Source: Paenibacillus turicensis | GTDB taxonomy: Bacteria > Bacillota > Bacilli > Paenibacillales > Paenibacillaceae | Direction: 5' to 3' | Assembly: GCF_017873435.1 (NCBI RefSeq) | Contig: NZ_JAGGKG010000008.1 | Coordinates: forward strand, 62,001-126,000 | Length of the DNA: 64,000 nt | Shown: positions 1-7,978 of the stretch, in pieces | Layout: each line of letters starts with the position of its first letter | How positions within the stretch are numbered: the stretch's first letter is position 1 | Program-made: the position numbers and the translations under genes | Notes under the pieces: model-generated | Told to the model about the DNA's origin: nothing | Database searches by the model: none | Seen by the model: only the letters and a program-made list of their open reading frames with translations

Positions 1-684
1 TGCATCGCTCATTTTAAAGCTTGTTTCAAAGTATCTAACATCATATTTGGAGGTTTCAAGCTCCTCATTCATTGCCTCTTGCACAGCTTGATGGAATCCA
101 CTTTTACGCTGCACCCCAACGGCGATATCCTGCTCAGTCACACCAAGATAAGCAATGCGATGATGTCCTTGTGAAAGTACATATTTACCAAGCTCATAGG
201 CAGCATGGTAATCATCATGAATTAAGCTGTAAAGCTGAGGGTGCTGCTGACCAACCAAAAGAACTGGAATGCCAATATCATCAATAGCTTGTAAATGCTT
301 CTTCGTAATGACCGCTGCGAGTAAAATAATGCCAGCCACCTTCTGGCGTGAGAAGGCATACATCGCTTCAATTTCGCGTGAAGCGTCTTGGCTTGTATTT
401 GAAATAAGCATCTGGTAACGCAATGCTCTTAACGTATCATCGATGCCAATTAAGGTCTGGGATGTTGCAAAGGAATCCAATCTGGGTACAACCGTGCCGA
501 TAATGTTGGTCACTTTGGCCTTTAAGCTTTGCGCAAACATATTTGGCACATAACCTGTTGCTTTTATGACCTGTTCAATTTGTTCACTTGTATTTTTACT
601 AACAGAGCCACCATTTAAATAGCGTGAAACTGTGCTTTTAGCTACACCTGCTAATTTGGCGATATCTGCAATTGTATTATTCAT
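1..684 (-). CDS. LacI-family transcriptional regulator (3' end outside window)
   Basis: The reverse strand from the ATG at 684 reads 228 codons without a stop to the window edge, so the C-terminal part is missing. Residues 1-50 form a LacI helix-turn-helix (TIADIAKLAGVAKSTVSRYL) with the hinge helix after it, followed by the start of a periplasmic-binding-protein-like effector domain (NIIGTVVPRLDS, VAGIILLAA). LacI regulators bind palindromic operators and usually control sugar genes; the target and sugar cannot be told because the downstream neighbour lies outside the window. It is divergent from the NAD/ADP-ribose operon but nothing suggests it controls it. Family assignment is firm, role unknown. 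Confidence 0.93.
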   Translation of the reverse strand, partial: MNNTIADIAKLAGVAKSTVSRYLNGGSVSKNTSEQIEQVIKATGYVPNMFAQSLKAKVTNIIGTVVPRLDSFATSQTLIGIDDTLRALRYQMLISNTSQDASREIEAMYAFSRQKVAGIILLAAVITKKHLQAIDDIGIPVLLVGQQHPQLYSLIHDDYHAAYELGKYVLSQGHHRIAYLGVTEQDIAVGVQRKSGFHQAVQEAMNEELETSKYDVRYFETSFKMSDA

Positions 685-711
685 AAAATCCCCCAACAAC
701 CCTTTAGTAAT

Positions 712-760
712 CTGAGTAATCTCTTGATCAAACTGAGTAATCTCTCTTAGGTGATCACCT
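712..760. promoter_or_regulatory. Candidate operator region of the LacI-type gene
   Basis: A 13-bp sequence, CTGAGTAATCTCT, occurs twice as a direct repeat (712-724 and 733-745), followed by a perfect 12-bp palindrome AGGTGATCACCT at 749-760. All lie just upstream of the LacI-family start at 684. Repeats and palindromes here are directly visible; that they are regulator-binding sites is inference from position. Confidence 0.4.
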
Positions 761-850
761 GTCTATATTATCATATTTTAAGGCTCATTTTATATTATTG
801 AATATGCAGGGTCTAAAGTCCCTTGACATCATTTATCAAAACATTTATTT

Positions 851-917
851 TGTTAGTAACAATTAGATATTAACAAATGGATACTAAGACAATTTTGCTA
901 ACAAATAAATACTAACA
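851..917 (+). promoter_or_regulatory. Candidate NrtR operator cluster
   Basis: TGTTAGTA at 851-858 and TATTAACA at 868-875 form an inverted repeat with a 9-bp spacer. Further copies of the right half-site follow at 882-889 (TACTAAGA) and 910-917 (TACTAACA), giving starts at 868, 882 and 910, that is 14 and 28 bp apart. The cluster sits directly before the NrtR-type regulator gene. NrtR proteins generally bind TA-rich inverted repeats before their own operons, so autoregulation is a reasonable inference. Confidence 0.45.
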
Positions 918-948
918 GATAGGCAAATATCGATTAAATATAAGTAAA

Positions 949-1938
949 GTGGTGAGTGAGGGTATGAAACGCGATGAGGAAAGGGAGATCCGAGATCAAA
1001 AGGGAATGCTCCCAGATGAAGAAGCGATGCTCCAAAATGAAGAAGGAATGATTCGAGATCGTAATGGATTAACCGAATCACAATTTCTGGCACAATATGA
1101 TGTCGGAGATTATGAACGGCCTTCCGTAGCTACAGATATGGTTATTTTTACGGTGATGGATACCGAGAAGGACAATTATCGGAAGTTGCCTGAGAAGGCA
1201 CTACGTGTGTTATTGATCCAGCGGGGAGGACACCCATACTTAGGGAAATGGGCGTTACCAGGTGGGTTTGTCCGTCCCAACGAGACAACAGAGCAGGCGG
1301 CGGTGCGTGAACTACGAGAGGAAACAGGGGTAGACCATGTTTATTTAGAACAGCTTTATACGTTTAGTGAACCTCATCGTGATCCTCGAACATGGGTGAT
1401 GAGTTGTTCGTATATGGCTTTAATTGATAGCAGTCAAGTTGAGCTTCAGGCGGGAGATGATGCGGATCATGCAGCATGGTTTACACTATCTTATCGCCTA
1501 ATCAGAGAGCAGAAGGAGATATTGGAAAGTGGTGTTATTCGTTCATGGCATTACGAGCTGATATTAACTTCAGAGAGGGATACCCTTACAGCCCTAGTGG
1601 AACGCAAAATGACGCTCACAGAATCAGCGACACATACAGAGTACAATATCCTTTCCAATAACGGCTTAGCTTTTGATCATGCAAAAATTATAGGTGCGGC
1701 GATGGAACGCTTAAGAGGTAAGGTGGAGTATACAGGGATAGCCCTTCATTTAATGCCACAGCTATTTACGCTTACTGCACTCCAGCAGGTGTATGAAGTC
1801 ATTTTAGGTAAGGAATTGTTAAAGGCGGCATTTCGCCGTAAGGTGGCGCATCTAGTAATGGAAAGCGATCATTATACGGAAAATGCAGGGCATAGACCTT
1901 CTCGCCTATATCGGAGAAATTGGGAGATGATGACATGA
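949..1938 (+). CDS. nrtR: NrtR-type Nudix regulator of NAD metabolism
   Basis: Residues about 60-215 form a Nudix domain with an intact box at 106-128 (GFVRPNE, then RELREETGV), so hydrolase activity is possible although NrtR proteins mostly use the domain to sense ADP-ribose. Residues about 240-329 form the NrtR winged helix (FTLTALQQVYEVILGK, then FRRKVAHL and a PSRLYR end). NrtR proteins repress NAD-related genes and release DNA on binding ADP-ribose. The first 45 residues are acidic and repetitive and not part of the fold. Start is uncertain: GTG at 949 has no clear ribosome site, ATG at 964 is an alternative. It heads an operon of ADP-ribose-processing enzymes and overlaps the next start by 4 bp. 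Confidence 0.88.
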   Translation: MVSEGMKRDEEREIRDQKGMLPDEEAMLQNEEGMIRDRNGLTESQFLAQYDVGDYERPSVATDMVIFTVMDTEKDNYRKLPEKALRVLLIQRGGHPYLGKWALPGGFVRPNETTEQAAVRELREETGVDHVYLEQLYTFSEPHRDPRTWVMSCSYMALIDSSQVELQAGDDADHAAWFTLSYRLIREQKEILESGVIRSWHYELILTSERDTLTALVERKMTLTESATHTEYNILSNNGLAFDHAKIIGAAMERLRGKVEYTGIALHLMPQLFTLTALQQVYEVILGKELLKAAFRRKVAHLVMESDHYTENAGHRPSRLYRRNWEMMT

Positions 1939-2486
1939 TTTATAGTTTAGAGGCTTTACGTCAAGCCCATCAGGCTGGGGAAAAGTTTAAATATTTGTTT
2001 TTTTGGGGTCATACGCCACCTGCGGATGGTGTGGTTAATCAGAGCTGTTTTAGTCAGTGGTGGCACTGCTCTTTTGAAGTAAATGGGGTGGTGTACACGT
2101 GCACAGAGCAATATATGATGGCAGAAAAGGCGCGTTTATTTGGTGATGAAGAGATGTTAGCGGCGATTATGAAATCGAAGCACCCGAAGGAAATGAAGGC
2201 GTTTGGCCGAGCGGTAAGAGGATTTGATCCGGAGGTTTGGAGTAGCAAATGTTATGACATTGTAAGGGAAGGAAATCTGGCGAAATTTTCGCAAAATGAA
2301 TCGCTATGGAATTTTATGAAAACAACTAAAAATCGCATTTTAGTTGAAGCTAGTCCACGTGACCGGATATGGGGAATTGGGATGGGCAAGTCTAACCCAG
2401 ATGCAGAAAACCCAATGAAATGGCGTGGTAAAAACTTACTTGGCTTCGCTTTAACAGAGGTACGAGATCAGTTGCTTAAACGATAA
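1935..2486 (+). CDS. NADAR-family ADP-ribose N-glycosidase-type protein (YbiA-like)
   Basis: The protein (183 aa from the ATG at 1935, which overlaps the nrtR stop as ATGA with GGAG upstream) carries the NADAR signature: an N-terminal SQWW, then TEQYMMAEKA, the HPKEMKAFGR block, VEASPRDRIWGIG, and KNLLGFAL near the C-terminus. NADAR proteins act on ADP-ribosyl compounds; YbiA/RibX members act on riboflavin-pathway intermediates and others remove ADP-ribose from guanine in DNA. Which reaction this one performs cannot be read from the sequence, but its operon of ADP-ribose enzymes favours reversal of ADP-ribosylation or recycling of NAD breakdown products. Cytosolic; no signal or membrane segment. 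Confidence 0.87.
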   Translation: MIYSLEALRQAHQAGEKFKYLFFWGHTPPADGVVNQSCFSQWWHCSFEVNGVVYTCTEQYMMAEKARLFGDEEMLAAIMKSKHPKEMKAFGRAVRGFDPEVWSSKCYDIVREGNLAKFSQNESLWNFMKTTKNRILVEASPRDRIWGIGMGKSNPDAENPMKWRGKNLLGFALTEVRDQLLKR

Positions 2487-2500
2487 GGAGTGGATTTAAT

Positions 2501-3349
2501 ATGAAACGCAAAGGGATTGCGAAGGACACCGTTAATATTATTGAACAAGGGTATTATCTATATGGAGACCGCAAAATTAGTATTGCGGAGGTTCAGCAAC
2601 AGGCAGAAGATCATTGCATACTAATAACACCCGATGAAGCACATCAGGTATTAGAAATATATGAAGCTAAGGCGCAAGCGAATCAAGCAAATAAAGCAAA
2701 TCATGCACCCAAACAGCATGTCGTGAATCAGGCGGCTGTGGAGGTTATTAAGGAGCTGTATCAAGCAGGAATTGAGAACATCGGCGTGCTTAATTTTGCT
2801 AGTGCAAAAAACCCAGGTGGTGGCTTCCTTAATGGGGCAATGGCACAAGAGGAAAGTCTTTCCGCCTCTAGTGGACTGTATGGAACACAGCTACGCCAGC
2901 CTAGATATTATGAGGCGAATCGTGCCTGTAAATCGATGATGTATACCCATCATGCGATCTATTCCCCTGATGTTGTTTTTTTTAGAGATGGTAAATTCGA
3001 GCTGTTGGCTAATCCTGTATTTGCTTCGGTCTTAACATTACCTGCGGTTAACTATGGTCAAGTTATTCTCAAAGGGGAGGATAAGGACCAAGCGGAGATT
3101 GTCATGAAGGAACGAATGGCTTTATCCCTTGCTCTATTTGCGAAGCATGGACATCGGACTTTAGTGCTTGGTGCGTATGGCTGTGGAGTATTCCGTAACG
3201 ATCCAGTTAAAGTGGCTCAGTGGTGGAAGGAGCTAATTGAAGACGAAGGTTATGGATGCTTCTTTGATGAAATTATTTATGCCGTGTTAGATCGCTCCAA
3301 GGATCAAGCTTGTATTGAGGCGTTTGAAAATACGTTTCCAACTCAATAA
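2501..3349 (+). CDS. TIGR02452-family PARG-like macrodomain protein
   Basis: 282 aa with AAGGAG seven bases or so before the ATG. The microbial PARG signature is clear: NFASAKNPGGGFLNGA at about 98-113, then AQEE at 115-118, and GAYGCGVFRNDP near the C-terminus. Family members hydrolyse poly- or mono-ADP-ribose; the glutamate pair after the glycine run corresponds to the catalytic loop of PARG enzymes. An alanine/asparagine-rich stretch with AQANQANKANHA at about 58-69 links an N-terminal helical part to the catalytic domain. Second enzyme of the NrtR operon, 14 bp after the NADAR gene. Cytosolic by absence of a signal sequence. Confidence 0.87.
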   Translation: MKRKGIAKDTVNIIEQGYYLYGDRKISIAEVQQQAEDHCILITPDEAHQVLEIYEAKAQANQANKANHAPKQHVVNQAAVEVIKELYQAGIENIGVLNFASAKNPGGGFLNGAMAQEESLSASSGLYGTQLRQPRYYEANRACKSMMYTHHAIYSPDVVFFRDGKFELLANPVFASVLTLPAVNYGQVILKGEDKDQAEIVMKERMALSLALFAKHGHRTLVLGAYGCGVFRNDPVKVAQWWKELIEDEGYGCFFDEIIYAVLDRSKDQACIEAFENTFPTQ

Positions 3350-3457
3350 CCTTTGCTATAAAGGCTAGTTGTGGTCTTATCTGTAGCCTTATCCATTTGA
3401 ATGGTTAGTCTTTTTATGAAGACCTAAAGATTTGTGGAACGACTAGGGGAGGACATT

Positions 3458-3880
3458 ATGATTTTTACAGAGCTTCAAGGAGATTTATTTGAAATTGGTG
3501 ATGAGTACAAGCTTGCACATAGTATCTCCGCAGATGCCAAGATGGGGGCGGGGATTGCAGTACAATTTACGAAACGTTTTGACCTAAGTGCCTTACAGGC
3601 ACAAGCGGCGAGCCACCCTTTAGAAATTGGGGTATGTTACCCCGTCGGGAGAACACTAAATCTCGTAACCAAAGCGAAGTATTGGCATAAACCAACTTAT
3701 GGGACTTTAACTGCGGCAGTGGCTTCACTGCGGGACGTTTGCTTAGAGCAGGGGATTAGCAAAATAGGGATGCCACAAATCGGCTGTGGGTTAGATCGGC
3801 TGAAGTGGGATAAGGTGAAGGCGATTATTGCGCAAACCTTTGAAAATACTGAAATTGAAATTGTTGTATTTTCGCTGTAA
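3458..3880 (+). CDS. TARG1-like macrodomain ADP-ribosyl hydrolase
   Basis: 140 aa from the ATG at 3458, chosen because GGGGAGG lies just before it; an upstream in-frame GTG at 3434 has no ribosome site. It is a single macrodomain with QGDLFE at the N-terminus, TKAKYWHKPTY at 71-81 and MPQIGCGLDRLKW at 105-117. The last two blocks match the OARD1/TARG1 subclass, where a lysine in the TK block and the aspartate of GLDR are catalytic; K72 or K74 and D113 are present here. TARG1-type domains remove ADP-ribose from acidic residues, and the related DarG domain from DNA. Fourth gene of the operon. Confidence 0.85.
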   Translation: MIFTELQGDLFEIGDEYKLAHSISADAKMGAGIAVQFTKRFDLSALQAQAASHPLEIGVCYPVGRTLNLVTKAKYWHKPTYGTLTAAVASLRDVCLEQGISKIGMPQIGCGLDRLKWDKVKAIIAQTFENTEIEIVVFSL

Positions 3881-3906
3881 TAGGATCGTTGTAAGAGGAG
3901 GTAGAC

Positions 3907-4515
3907 ATGAATCATTTTAATTACGGATTACAGGGGAATGAACGAAATGAACCCCAACAAAGCAAGGAGGATGTAAAGCTAGGCCGTTTTCTAAGTCTAG
4001 TATTACGTCATAATCCTGCTGCAGCAAAAATTAAACTAGATCAGCAGGGATATGCAGATATAGAGCAATTGCTCTCAGGTGTGAATCGAGCTGGCTGGAA
4101 AATAGACAGAGATAGATTAGAGCGCATTGTAAGGGAAAACAACAAACAACGATATAGCTTTAATGAAGATGGGACAAAAATACGTGCCAATCAAGGTCAT
4201 TCCTTGTCTGTAGACATGGAGCTGGAGCAGCAGGTACCTCCTAACGTCTTGTACCATGGCACAGCATCCCATGCTGTAGATAGCATCAAAGCAAAGGGAA
4301 TTGTAAAGGGAACGAGACAACACGTTCATCTAAGTGCAGATGTAGATACAGCACATCGCGTTGGCAGTCGGCATGGGAAGCCGGCAATTTTGACGATTAA
4401 TGCGTTAGCTATGCATGAGCAAGGTTTTGTATTTTATCGCTCAGCTAATGGTGTATGGTTGTGTGATCATGTCCCTTGGCAATATGTGACGTCGACAGCT
4501 TTTGAAAAGAAATAA
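3907..4515 (+). CDS. kptA: RNA 2'-phosphotransferase (Tpt1/KptA)
   Basis: 202 aa behind an AAGAGGAGG site. All KptA blocks are seen: LSLVLRHNP at 29-37, ANQGHS at 94-99, LYHGT at 115-119, RQHVHLS at 137-143 and RVGSRHGKPA at 151-160. The family transfers an internal RNA 2'-phosphate to NAD, giving ADP-ribose 1'',2''-cyclic phosphate and nicotinamide; the arginine and histidines of these blocks are the active site. It ends the NrtR operon, 26 bp after the macrodomain gene, so the NAD-consuming enzyme and candidate enzymes for its ADP-ribose products are made together. About 20 extra residues precede the usual N-terminus. Confidence 0.92.
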   Translation: MNHFNYGLQGNERNEPQQSKEDVKLGRFLSLVLRHNPAAAKIKLDQQGYADIEQLLSGVNRAGWKIDRDRLERIVRENNKQRYSFNEDGTKIRANQGHSLSVDMELEQQVPPNVLYHGTASHAVDSIKAKGIVKGTRQHVHLSADVDTAHRVGSRHGKPAILTINALAMHEQGFVFYRSANGVWLCDHVPWQYVTSTAFEKK

Positions 4516-4558
4516 TTTGCAATAACGACCAAGCGAAGCTAATTCACTTGGCTGCTAT

Positions 4559-5011
4559 TCACTTCACTTCCTGCTGTGCACCTATATTAAAAACCTTCTG
4601 TTGTAATATATCGATCGCAGCTTCGATCTGCAGTAGATCGGTTATAGGAATATCCTTAATTAGCTCGTTAAAGCGAGTTTCAACAATTGAAAAGGTATGC
4701 TTCATCATGGCTTCTCCCTCAGGGGAGAGGCTTATATACTGTTTACGACGATCATCGGGAGAGTCATGCTTTAGGCATAGCTGCTTCTCCATGAGTTTTT
4801 TTATTTCCCGACTCGTATTGGGCATTGATATATGTTGACATTCACTAATTTGGCTTAGTGTAAGGGGTTTACTCACAGCAAGCTGCTCCAAAATGCGGTA
4901 TTGCACAGGAGTAACGTCGTCTGACTTTACATTTTTACTTAGATTTTGTGAAGTTTTAATTACATCAGATGTAAACAGTAGTAGCTTTTGAAATAATACA
5001 CTTTTGTCCAA
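4559..5011 (-). CDS. MarR-family transcriptional regulator
   Basis: 150 aa from a TTG at 5011, preferred because AAGAGGTG stands eight bases upstream; the longer reading frame adds residues with no ribosome site. The winged helix is clear (TPVQYRILEQLA, LTLSQISECQHI, TSREIKKLMEKQL and a DDRRKQYISLSPEG wing), flanked by dimerising helices. MarR proteins repress neighbouring detoxification genes and respond to small phenolics or oxidants. It is divergent from a flavodoxin-fold reductase, its probable target. It contains no cysteine placed as in OhrR. Confidence 0.88.
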   Translation of the reverse strand: MDKSVLFQKLLLFTSDVIKTSQNLSKNVKSDDVTPVQYRILEQLAVSKPLTLSQISECQHISMPNTSREIKKLMEKQLCLKHDSPDDRRKQYISLSPEGEAMMKHTFSIVETRFNELIKDIPITDLLQIEAAIDILQQKVFNIGAQQEVK

Positions 5012-5043
5012 AATATTCACCTCTTTCAAGTACGATAACAAAT

Positions 5044-5110
5044 TAATTATCATAATACAATTGTCATAAAACAATTATCATTTGACATATAAATAGTAAC
5101 ATGATAGGAT
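5044..5110 (+). promoter_or_regulatory. Triple 14-bp-spaced repeat and promoter between MarR and reductase genes
   Basis: Three similar 11-mers occur at exact 14-bp steps: TTAATTATCAT (5044-5054), ACAATTGTCAT (5058-5068) and ACAATTATCAT (5072-5082). A -35 TTGACA at 5083-5088 follows at once, with a -10 TAGGAT at 5105-5110 after 16 bp, reading toward the reductase. The repeats are seen directly; binding by the adjacent MarR protein is inference. Confidence 0.5.
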
Positions 5111-5160
5111 TTTGTTATCAAAAGATAACTATATATAAGCAAACTTAAAAGAGGTGGAGC

Positions 5161-5748
5161 ATGAACACATTAATTGTATATACACATCCCAATCACGAGA
5201 GCCTGAATTACGCTTTTTTGCAGAAGGTACTAGAGGGTTATAAGCAAAATCCACAGGTAAAGGAAACACAAGTATTAGATTTATATGAAGAGGGCTTTGA
5301 TCCTGTCCTTGTGCATAATAAGGAATTACGTAGACGGGATATGCATCTTGTACCTGAGTTAGCAAAATATAGAGAACAGCTGCTGTGGGCAGATCAAATC
5401 GTATTTATTTATCCAATCTGGTGGGGGCGTCCGCCTGCGATGCTGATGGGTTATATTGATCGTATGTTTGCATCCAATTTCGCTTATCGAGATAAAGGTG
5501 GTTGGTTGACAGAGGGCTTGCTAAAGGGCAAATCCGTGGTTTGTGTATCTACCATGAAGGGACCTACGCATTACCCGTTACTCTTGCATAACAATGCTCA
5601 TAAAAAATTAATGAAAACGGCGTTATTTAATTTCGTTGGAATAAAAAAAGTGAAGTTTTTTGAGCTTGGTAATATGGAAAGTCGAAAAGGGAAACAGGCG
5701 CAGAAGCTGGAGAAGGTGCAGCGGTATTTTGCGGGGGTGAAGGGATAG
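5161..5748 (+). CDS. NAD(P)H-dependent flavodoxin-fold oxidoreductase
   Basis: 195 aa with an AGAGGTGG site. The N-terminal MNTLIVYTHPNHESLN is the flavin-phosphate loop of the flavodoxin_2 (quinone reductase, MdaB/KefF-like) family; WADQIVFIYPIWWGRPPAML at about 77-96 is the hallmark flavin-binding segment, and GYIDRMFASNFAY follows. Such cytosolic FMN enzymes reduce quinones or nitro compounds in two-electron steps. It is divergent from a MarR regulator, an arrangement typical of quinone-stress response pairs. Confidence 0.88.
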   Translation: MNTLIVYTHPNHESLNYAFLQKVLEGYKQNPQVKETQVLDLYEEGFDPVLVHNKELRRRDMHLVPELAKYREQLLWADQIVFIYPIWWGRPPAMLMGYIDRMFASNFAYRDKGGWLTEGLLKGKSVVCVSTMKGPTHYPLLLHNNAHKKLMKTALFNFVGIKKVKFFELGNMESRKGKQAQKLEKVQRYFAGVKG

Positions 5749-5905
5749 AAGAATTTAAATAAGAGTAAGGATTAAAGTAATATTATGCTGGAAATTTTTA
5801 TATACATGAATGTAATTAGAACTTTTAAGGAATGAATAAGTATATTATTTAAAAAAAATATTCAGACAATAGAACTTGAGTTGTGCTCAAATTTTTAAAG
5901 AAAAA

Positions 5906-5948
5906 AGAGGATACGTCAAAAAGGTTATTACAATGACGAAAATCCTCT
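5906..5948. terminator. Bidirectional hairpin between convergent genes
   Basis: AGAGGAT at 5906-5912 pairs with ATCCTCT at 5942-5948, with an inner CGTCA/TGACG pairing. A T-rich tract follows on both strands, so it can serve the reductase and the convergent secreted-protein gene. Confidence 0.7.
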
Positions 5949-5992
5949 AAATTTTTTACTAGAGTTCTACTTATAATAGTTATGAAAATATT

Positions 5993-6670
5993 TTAGTATG
6001 GGTATAAGTTATAAGTAAGTCCCATTTCAAAGTACTTGCGAGCATACCAATCAGATGATGAACTTCCACTCATATCAAAACCAAAACCTTTAAAAATTTC
6101 AAATGAAAATCCTGCAGAAGAAGATTTTGTACCTTTAAATGTTAGTACTCCGGATCCATTTGCTGTAATTTCATGAGTTGGGAAGGAACCTGTAGTAGAG
6201 ATTGCAACAACATCATCGTCTTCAAGCGTAAATGCTCCTGAGGTAATCGCGGCCATAGTCTTACTTTCAACTGAATTTATTTGTCTGAATGAACCAGAAC
6301 TGTAAACATTCATTTTAACTGTCATTCTCACAGTACCAGGACCTATTTTCGTATCTTTGGTAGTGGTTACTATTCTATAATTGCCTGCTTGTAAATTAAA
6401 ACCCTTTTGAATTACAGGCTCAACAGTTTCACCATACGTATCTAGAAGTACACCAGTCTCTTTATCAAAAATCTCAACTTTAGTAGAATTGCTGTCCTCT
6501 GTCCTCTTTATATCAACATTTTTGGAATTTGGAACTTTGATATAAGTCATTTTTAACTTAACATTTTGAGAATCAGAGGAATCAAGATTATTTGCAGACG
6601 CCAAAGGTGCAACTAGAATAATAGAGAGACAAAAAGTTAGCAGTAACATAAAAGATTTTTTAAAATTCAC
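5993..6670 (-). CDS. Secreted protein of unknown function
   Basis: 225 aa from a GTG at 6670 with AGGAGG ten bases upstream. A classical signal peptide (LLTFCLSIILVAPLASA) ends near residue 26. The mature part is rich in Ser, Thr, Gly and Val with predicted beta structure (FNLQAGNYRIVTTTKD), a glycine/serine-rich zone, and a C-terminal aromatic stretch; no cysteine pairs, catalytic motif or cell-wall anchor are seen. I do not recognise the family. It stands alone between hairpins and has its own terminator. Confidence 0.65.
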   Translation of the reverse strand: MNFKKSFMLLLTFCLSIILVAPLASANNLDSSDSQNVKLKMTYIKVPNSKNVDIKRTEDSNSTKVEIFDKETGVLLDTYGETVEPVIQKGFNLQAGNYRIVTTTKDTKIGPGTVRMTVKMNVYSSGSFRQINSVESKTMAAITSGAFTLEDDDVVAISTTGSFPTHEITANGSGVLTFKGTKSSSAGFSFEIFKGFGFDMSGSSSSDWYARKYFEMGLTYNLYPY

Positions 6671-6792
6671 TTCGAAATACCTCCTAATATTTAGTAAATT
6701 ATGATACTATAATCTATAGTAGATTAACATCTCTAAAATGTCAAATATAGGAATAATATAAAAATTTTATTTAAAAGCGAGGTATCTTACAA

Positions 6793-7005
6793 ATGGATTT
6801 TTCAGAATTACATCAGTATTTTAATGATTTTTCTTCAGCTATTAGAAAAATTGCAGACAAAACTGGGAATGCAGTTTATGACGTAAAGGTGGAAGTTAGT
6901 AATTTAGTTAGTGCCTTGAACATGACGAACCTTTTATTAGGAGTTATTGCTTGTTTGCTCTTAGTGAATACAGTAATGAAATTTATTAAGAAAAAAGATC
7001 AATAG
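6793..7005 (+). CDS. Small single-span membrane protein
   Basis: 70 aa with a weak GCGAGGT ribosome site. Residues 1-40 are amphipathic helix (FSSAIRKIADKTGNAVYD), residues about 45-62 a membrane span (LLLGVIACLLLVNTVMKF), and the end is basic (IKKKDQ), so the N-terminus probably faces out or lies along the membrane. No family recognised. It is followed by a hairpin. Size and composition resemble small membrane stress or holin-like proteins, but that is not evidence of function. Confidence 0.5.
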   Translation: MDFSELHQYFNDFSSAIRKIADKTGNAVYDVKVEVSNLVSALNMTNLLLGVIACLLLVNTVMKFIKKKDQ

Positions 7006-7064
7006 AAAGTTGCAGTTATCATCTTTTCTAGACTTTTTTTACTCACTGTATTTTACTAGGATTG

Positions 7065-7099
7065 GGGTTCTGATTACATAAATACAATCATCAGAACCC
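7065..7099. terminator. Hairpin between convergent genes
   Basis: A perfect 10-bp stem, GGGTTCTGAT (7065-7074) with ATCAGAACCC (7090-7099), and a 15-base loop. It has no strong T-run, but lies between the small membrane protein and the convergent acetyltransferase. Confidence 0.55.
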
Positions 7100-7169
7100 T
7101 GAATCACATGTAGGTTTAATTTTGTGCAGTTGGTTAAAAATATCTTAGTCTTATTTCTCGTGGAGGTAA

Positions 7170-7727
7170 TTACTCCCATTCCTCACGCAACAACCCCATA
7201 CGAATGGAATCATAATATACCCCTTTATAATAACGGCATTTACGCATCCGTCCCTCCATCTGCATGCCTAGCTTTTCCGCACAGTGGATCATTCTTGGGT
7301 TGCCTGACCATGTGGTTAAGCCTACACGAGCGATGTCTAGATGCTGGAACAAGTAGCTAATCCATAGCTTTAAGGCTTCTGTTCCATATCCGCCATTCCA
7401 ATATTGAGTATCATAAATATCAATCCCCATTTCCAGCCAACGTGTCGATTTTTCCTCCCAATAAAAAGAAACCTCACCAATCACCTTGTTATCAGCTTCA
7501 ATAACGAGCACCTGAGCTATGTCCTTAACGTCCTTAAGATCAATATGCTTTTGCATTTTTTCGGCAAATTGGGACTCTGTAATAATTTCTAATGGAAAAT
7601 AAGGAGCATCAAATTGGCGCCATTCGGGATGTGCGGTACCGTAGATGTAACTGTAAAGTTGAGGGAGGTCAGTTGCGAGTGGGGGTCGTAGCTTTACTTT
7701 TTCACCTATTAAAATAAGATCGGGCAT
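7170..7727 (-). CDS. GNAT-family N-acetyltransferase (RimJ/RimL type)
   Basis: About 185 aa from the ATG at 7727, where the domain begins (LIGEKVKLRPPLATDLPQL); longer readings from 7757 (ATG) or 7793 (TTG) lack a better ribosome site. The acetyl-CoA site is seen as YWNGGYGTEALKLWISYLFQ, followed by LTTWSGNPRMIHCAEKLGM, typical of the Acetyltransf_3 group that modifies protein N-termini, spermidine-like amines or antibiotics. A substrate cannot be predicted. Cytosolic. Confidence 0.85.
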   Translation of the reverse strand: MPDLILIGEKVKLRPPLATDLPQLYSYIYGTAHPEWRQFDAPYFPLEIITESQFAEKMQKHIDLKDVKDIAQVLVIEADNKVIGEVSFYWEEKSTRWLEMGIDIYDTQYWNGGYGTEALKLWISYLFQHLDIARVGLTTWSGNPRMIHCAEKLGMQMEGRMRKCRYYKGVYYDSIRMGLLREEWE

Positions 7728-7843
7728 GGAGTTCGCCTGCTTTCTAATTTCTTTCATTTTTAGAGCTATCAGTGATCTGTGATCCAATATCAATAAGAGT
7801 CCTATTTATAACACACAGGTTGCACGTATATTTCAAAAGAAAT

Positions 7844-7978
7844 ATAATAAAGATAGAAATAAGGGGCCGTGCTCTAACACGGCACCCTTGCATAATAGCC
7901 GCTTTTAAGGGCGGGGCTATAAAGGTTGAATCTAATAAAAAATAGACCATTACCTTGTGAGGGGCGGTCTATTTTTTA
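7844..7978 (+). ncRNA. Candidate antisense RNA (type I antitoxin, RatA-like)
   Basis: A promoter with perfect -10 TATAAT (7844-7849), 17 bp after TTGCAC (7821-7826), points rightward. The predicted transcript from about 7856 contains no convincing coding frame, but has a hairpin GCCGTG/CACGGC (7866-7871/7878-7883), a second stem ATAGCC/GGCTAT (7895-7900/7915-7920), and ends at the terminator hairpin 7937-7977. It is therefore roughly 120 nt long and its 3' end is fully complementary to the 3' end of the toxin mRNA on the other strand. This is the txpA/ratA layout. The promoter and hairpins are seen; the antitoxin role is inference. Confidence 0.6.
7937..7977. terminator. Bidirectional terminator shared by toxin mRNA and antisense RNA
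   Basis: AAAAAATAGACC (7937-7948) pairs with GGTCTATTTTTT (7966-7977), a perfect 12-bp stem giving a U-run on either strand. The toxin stop codon lies inside the stem. Confidence 0.85.
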
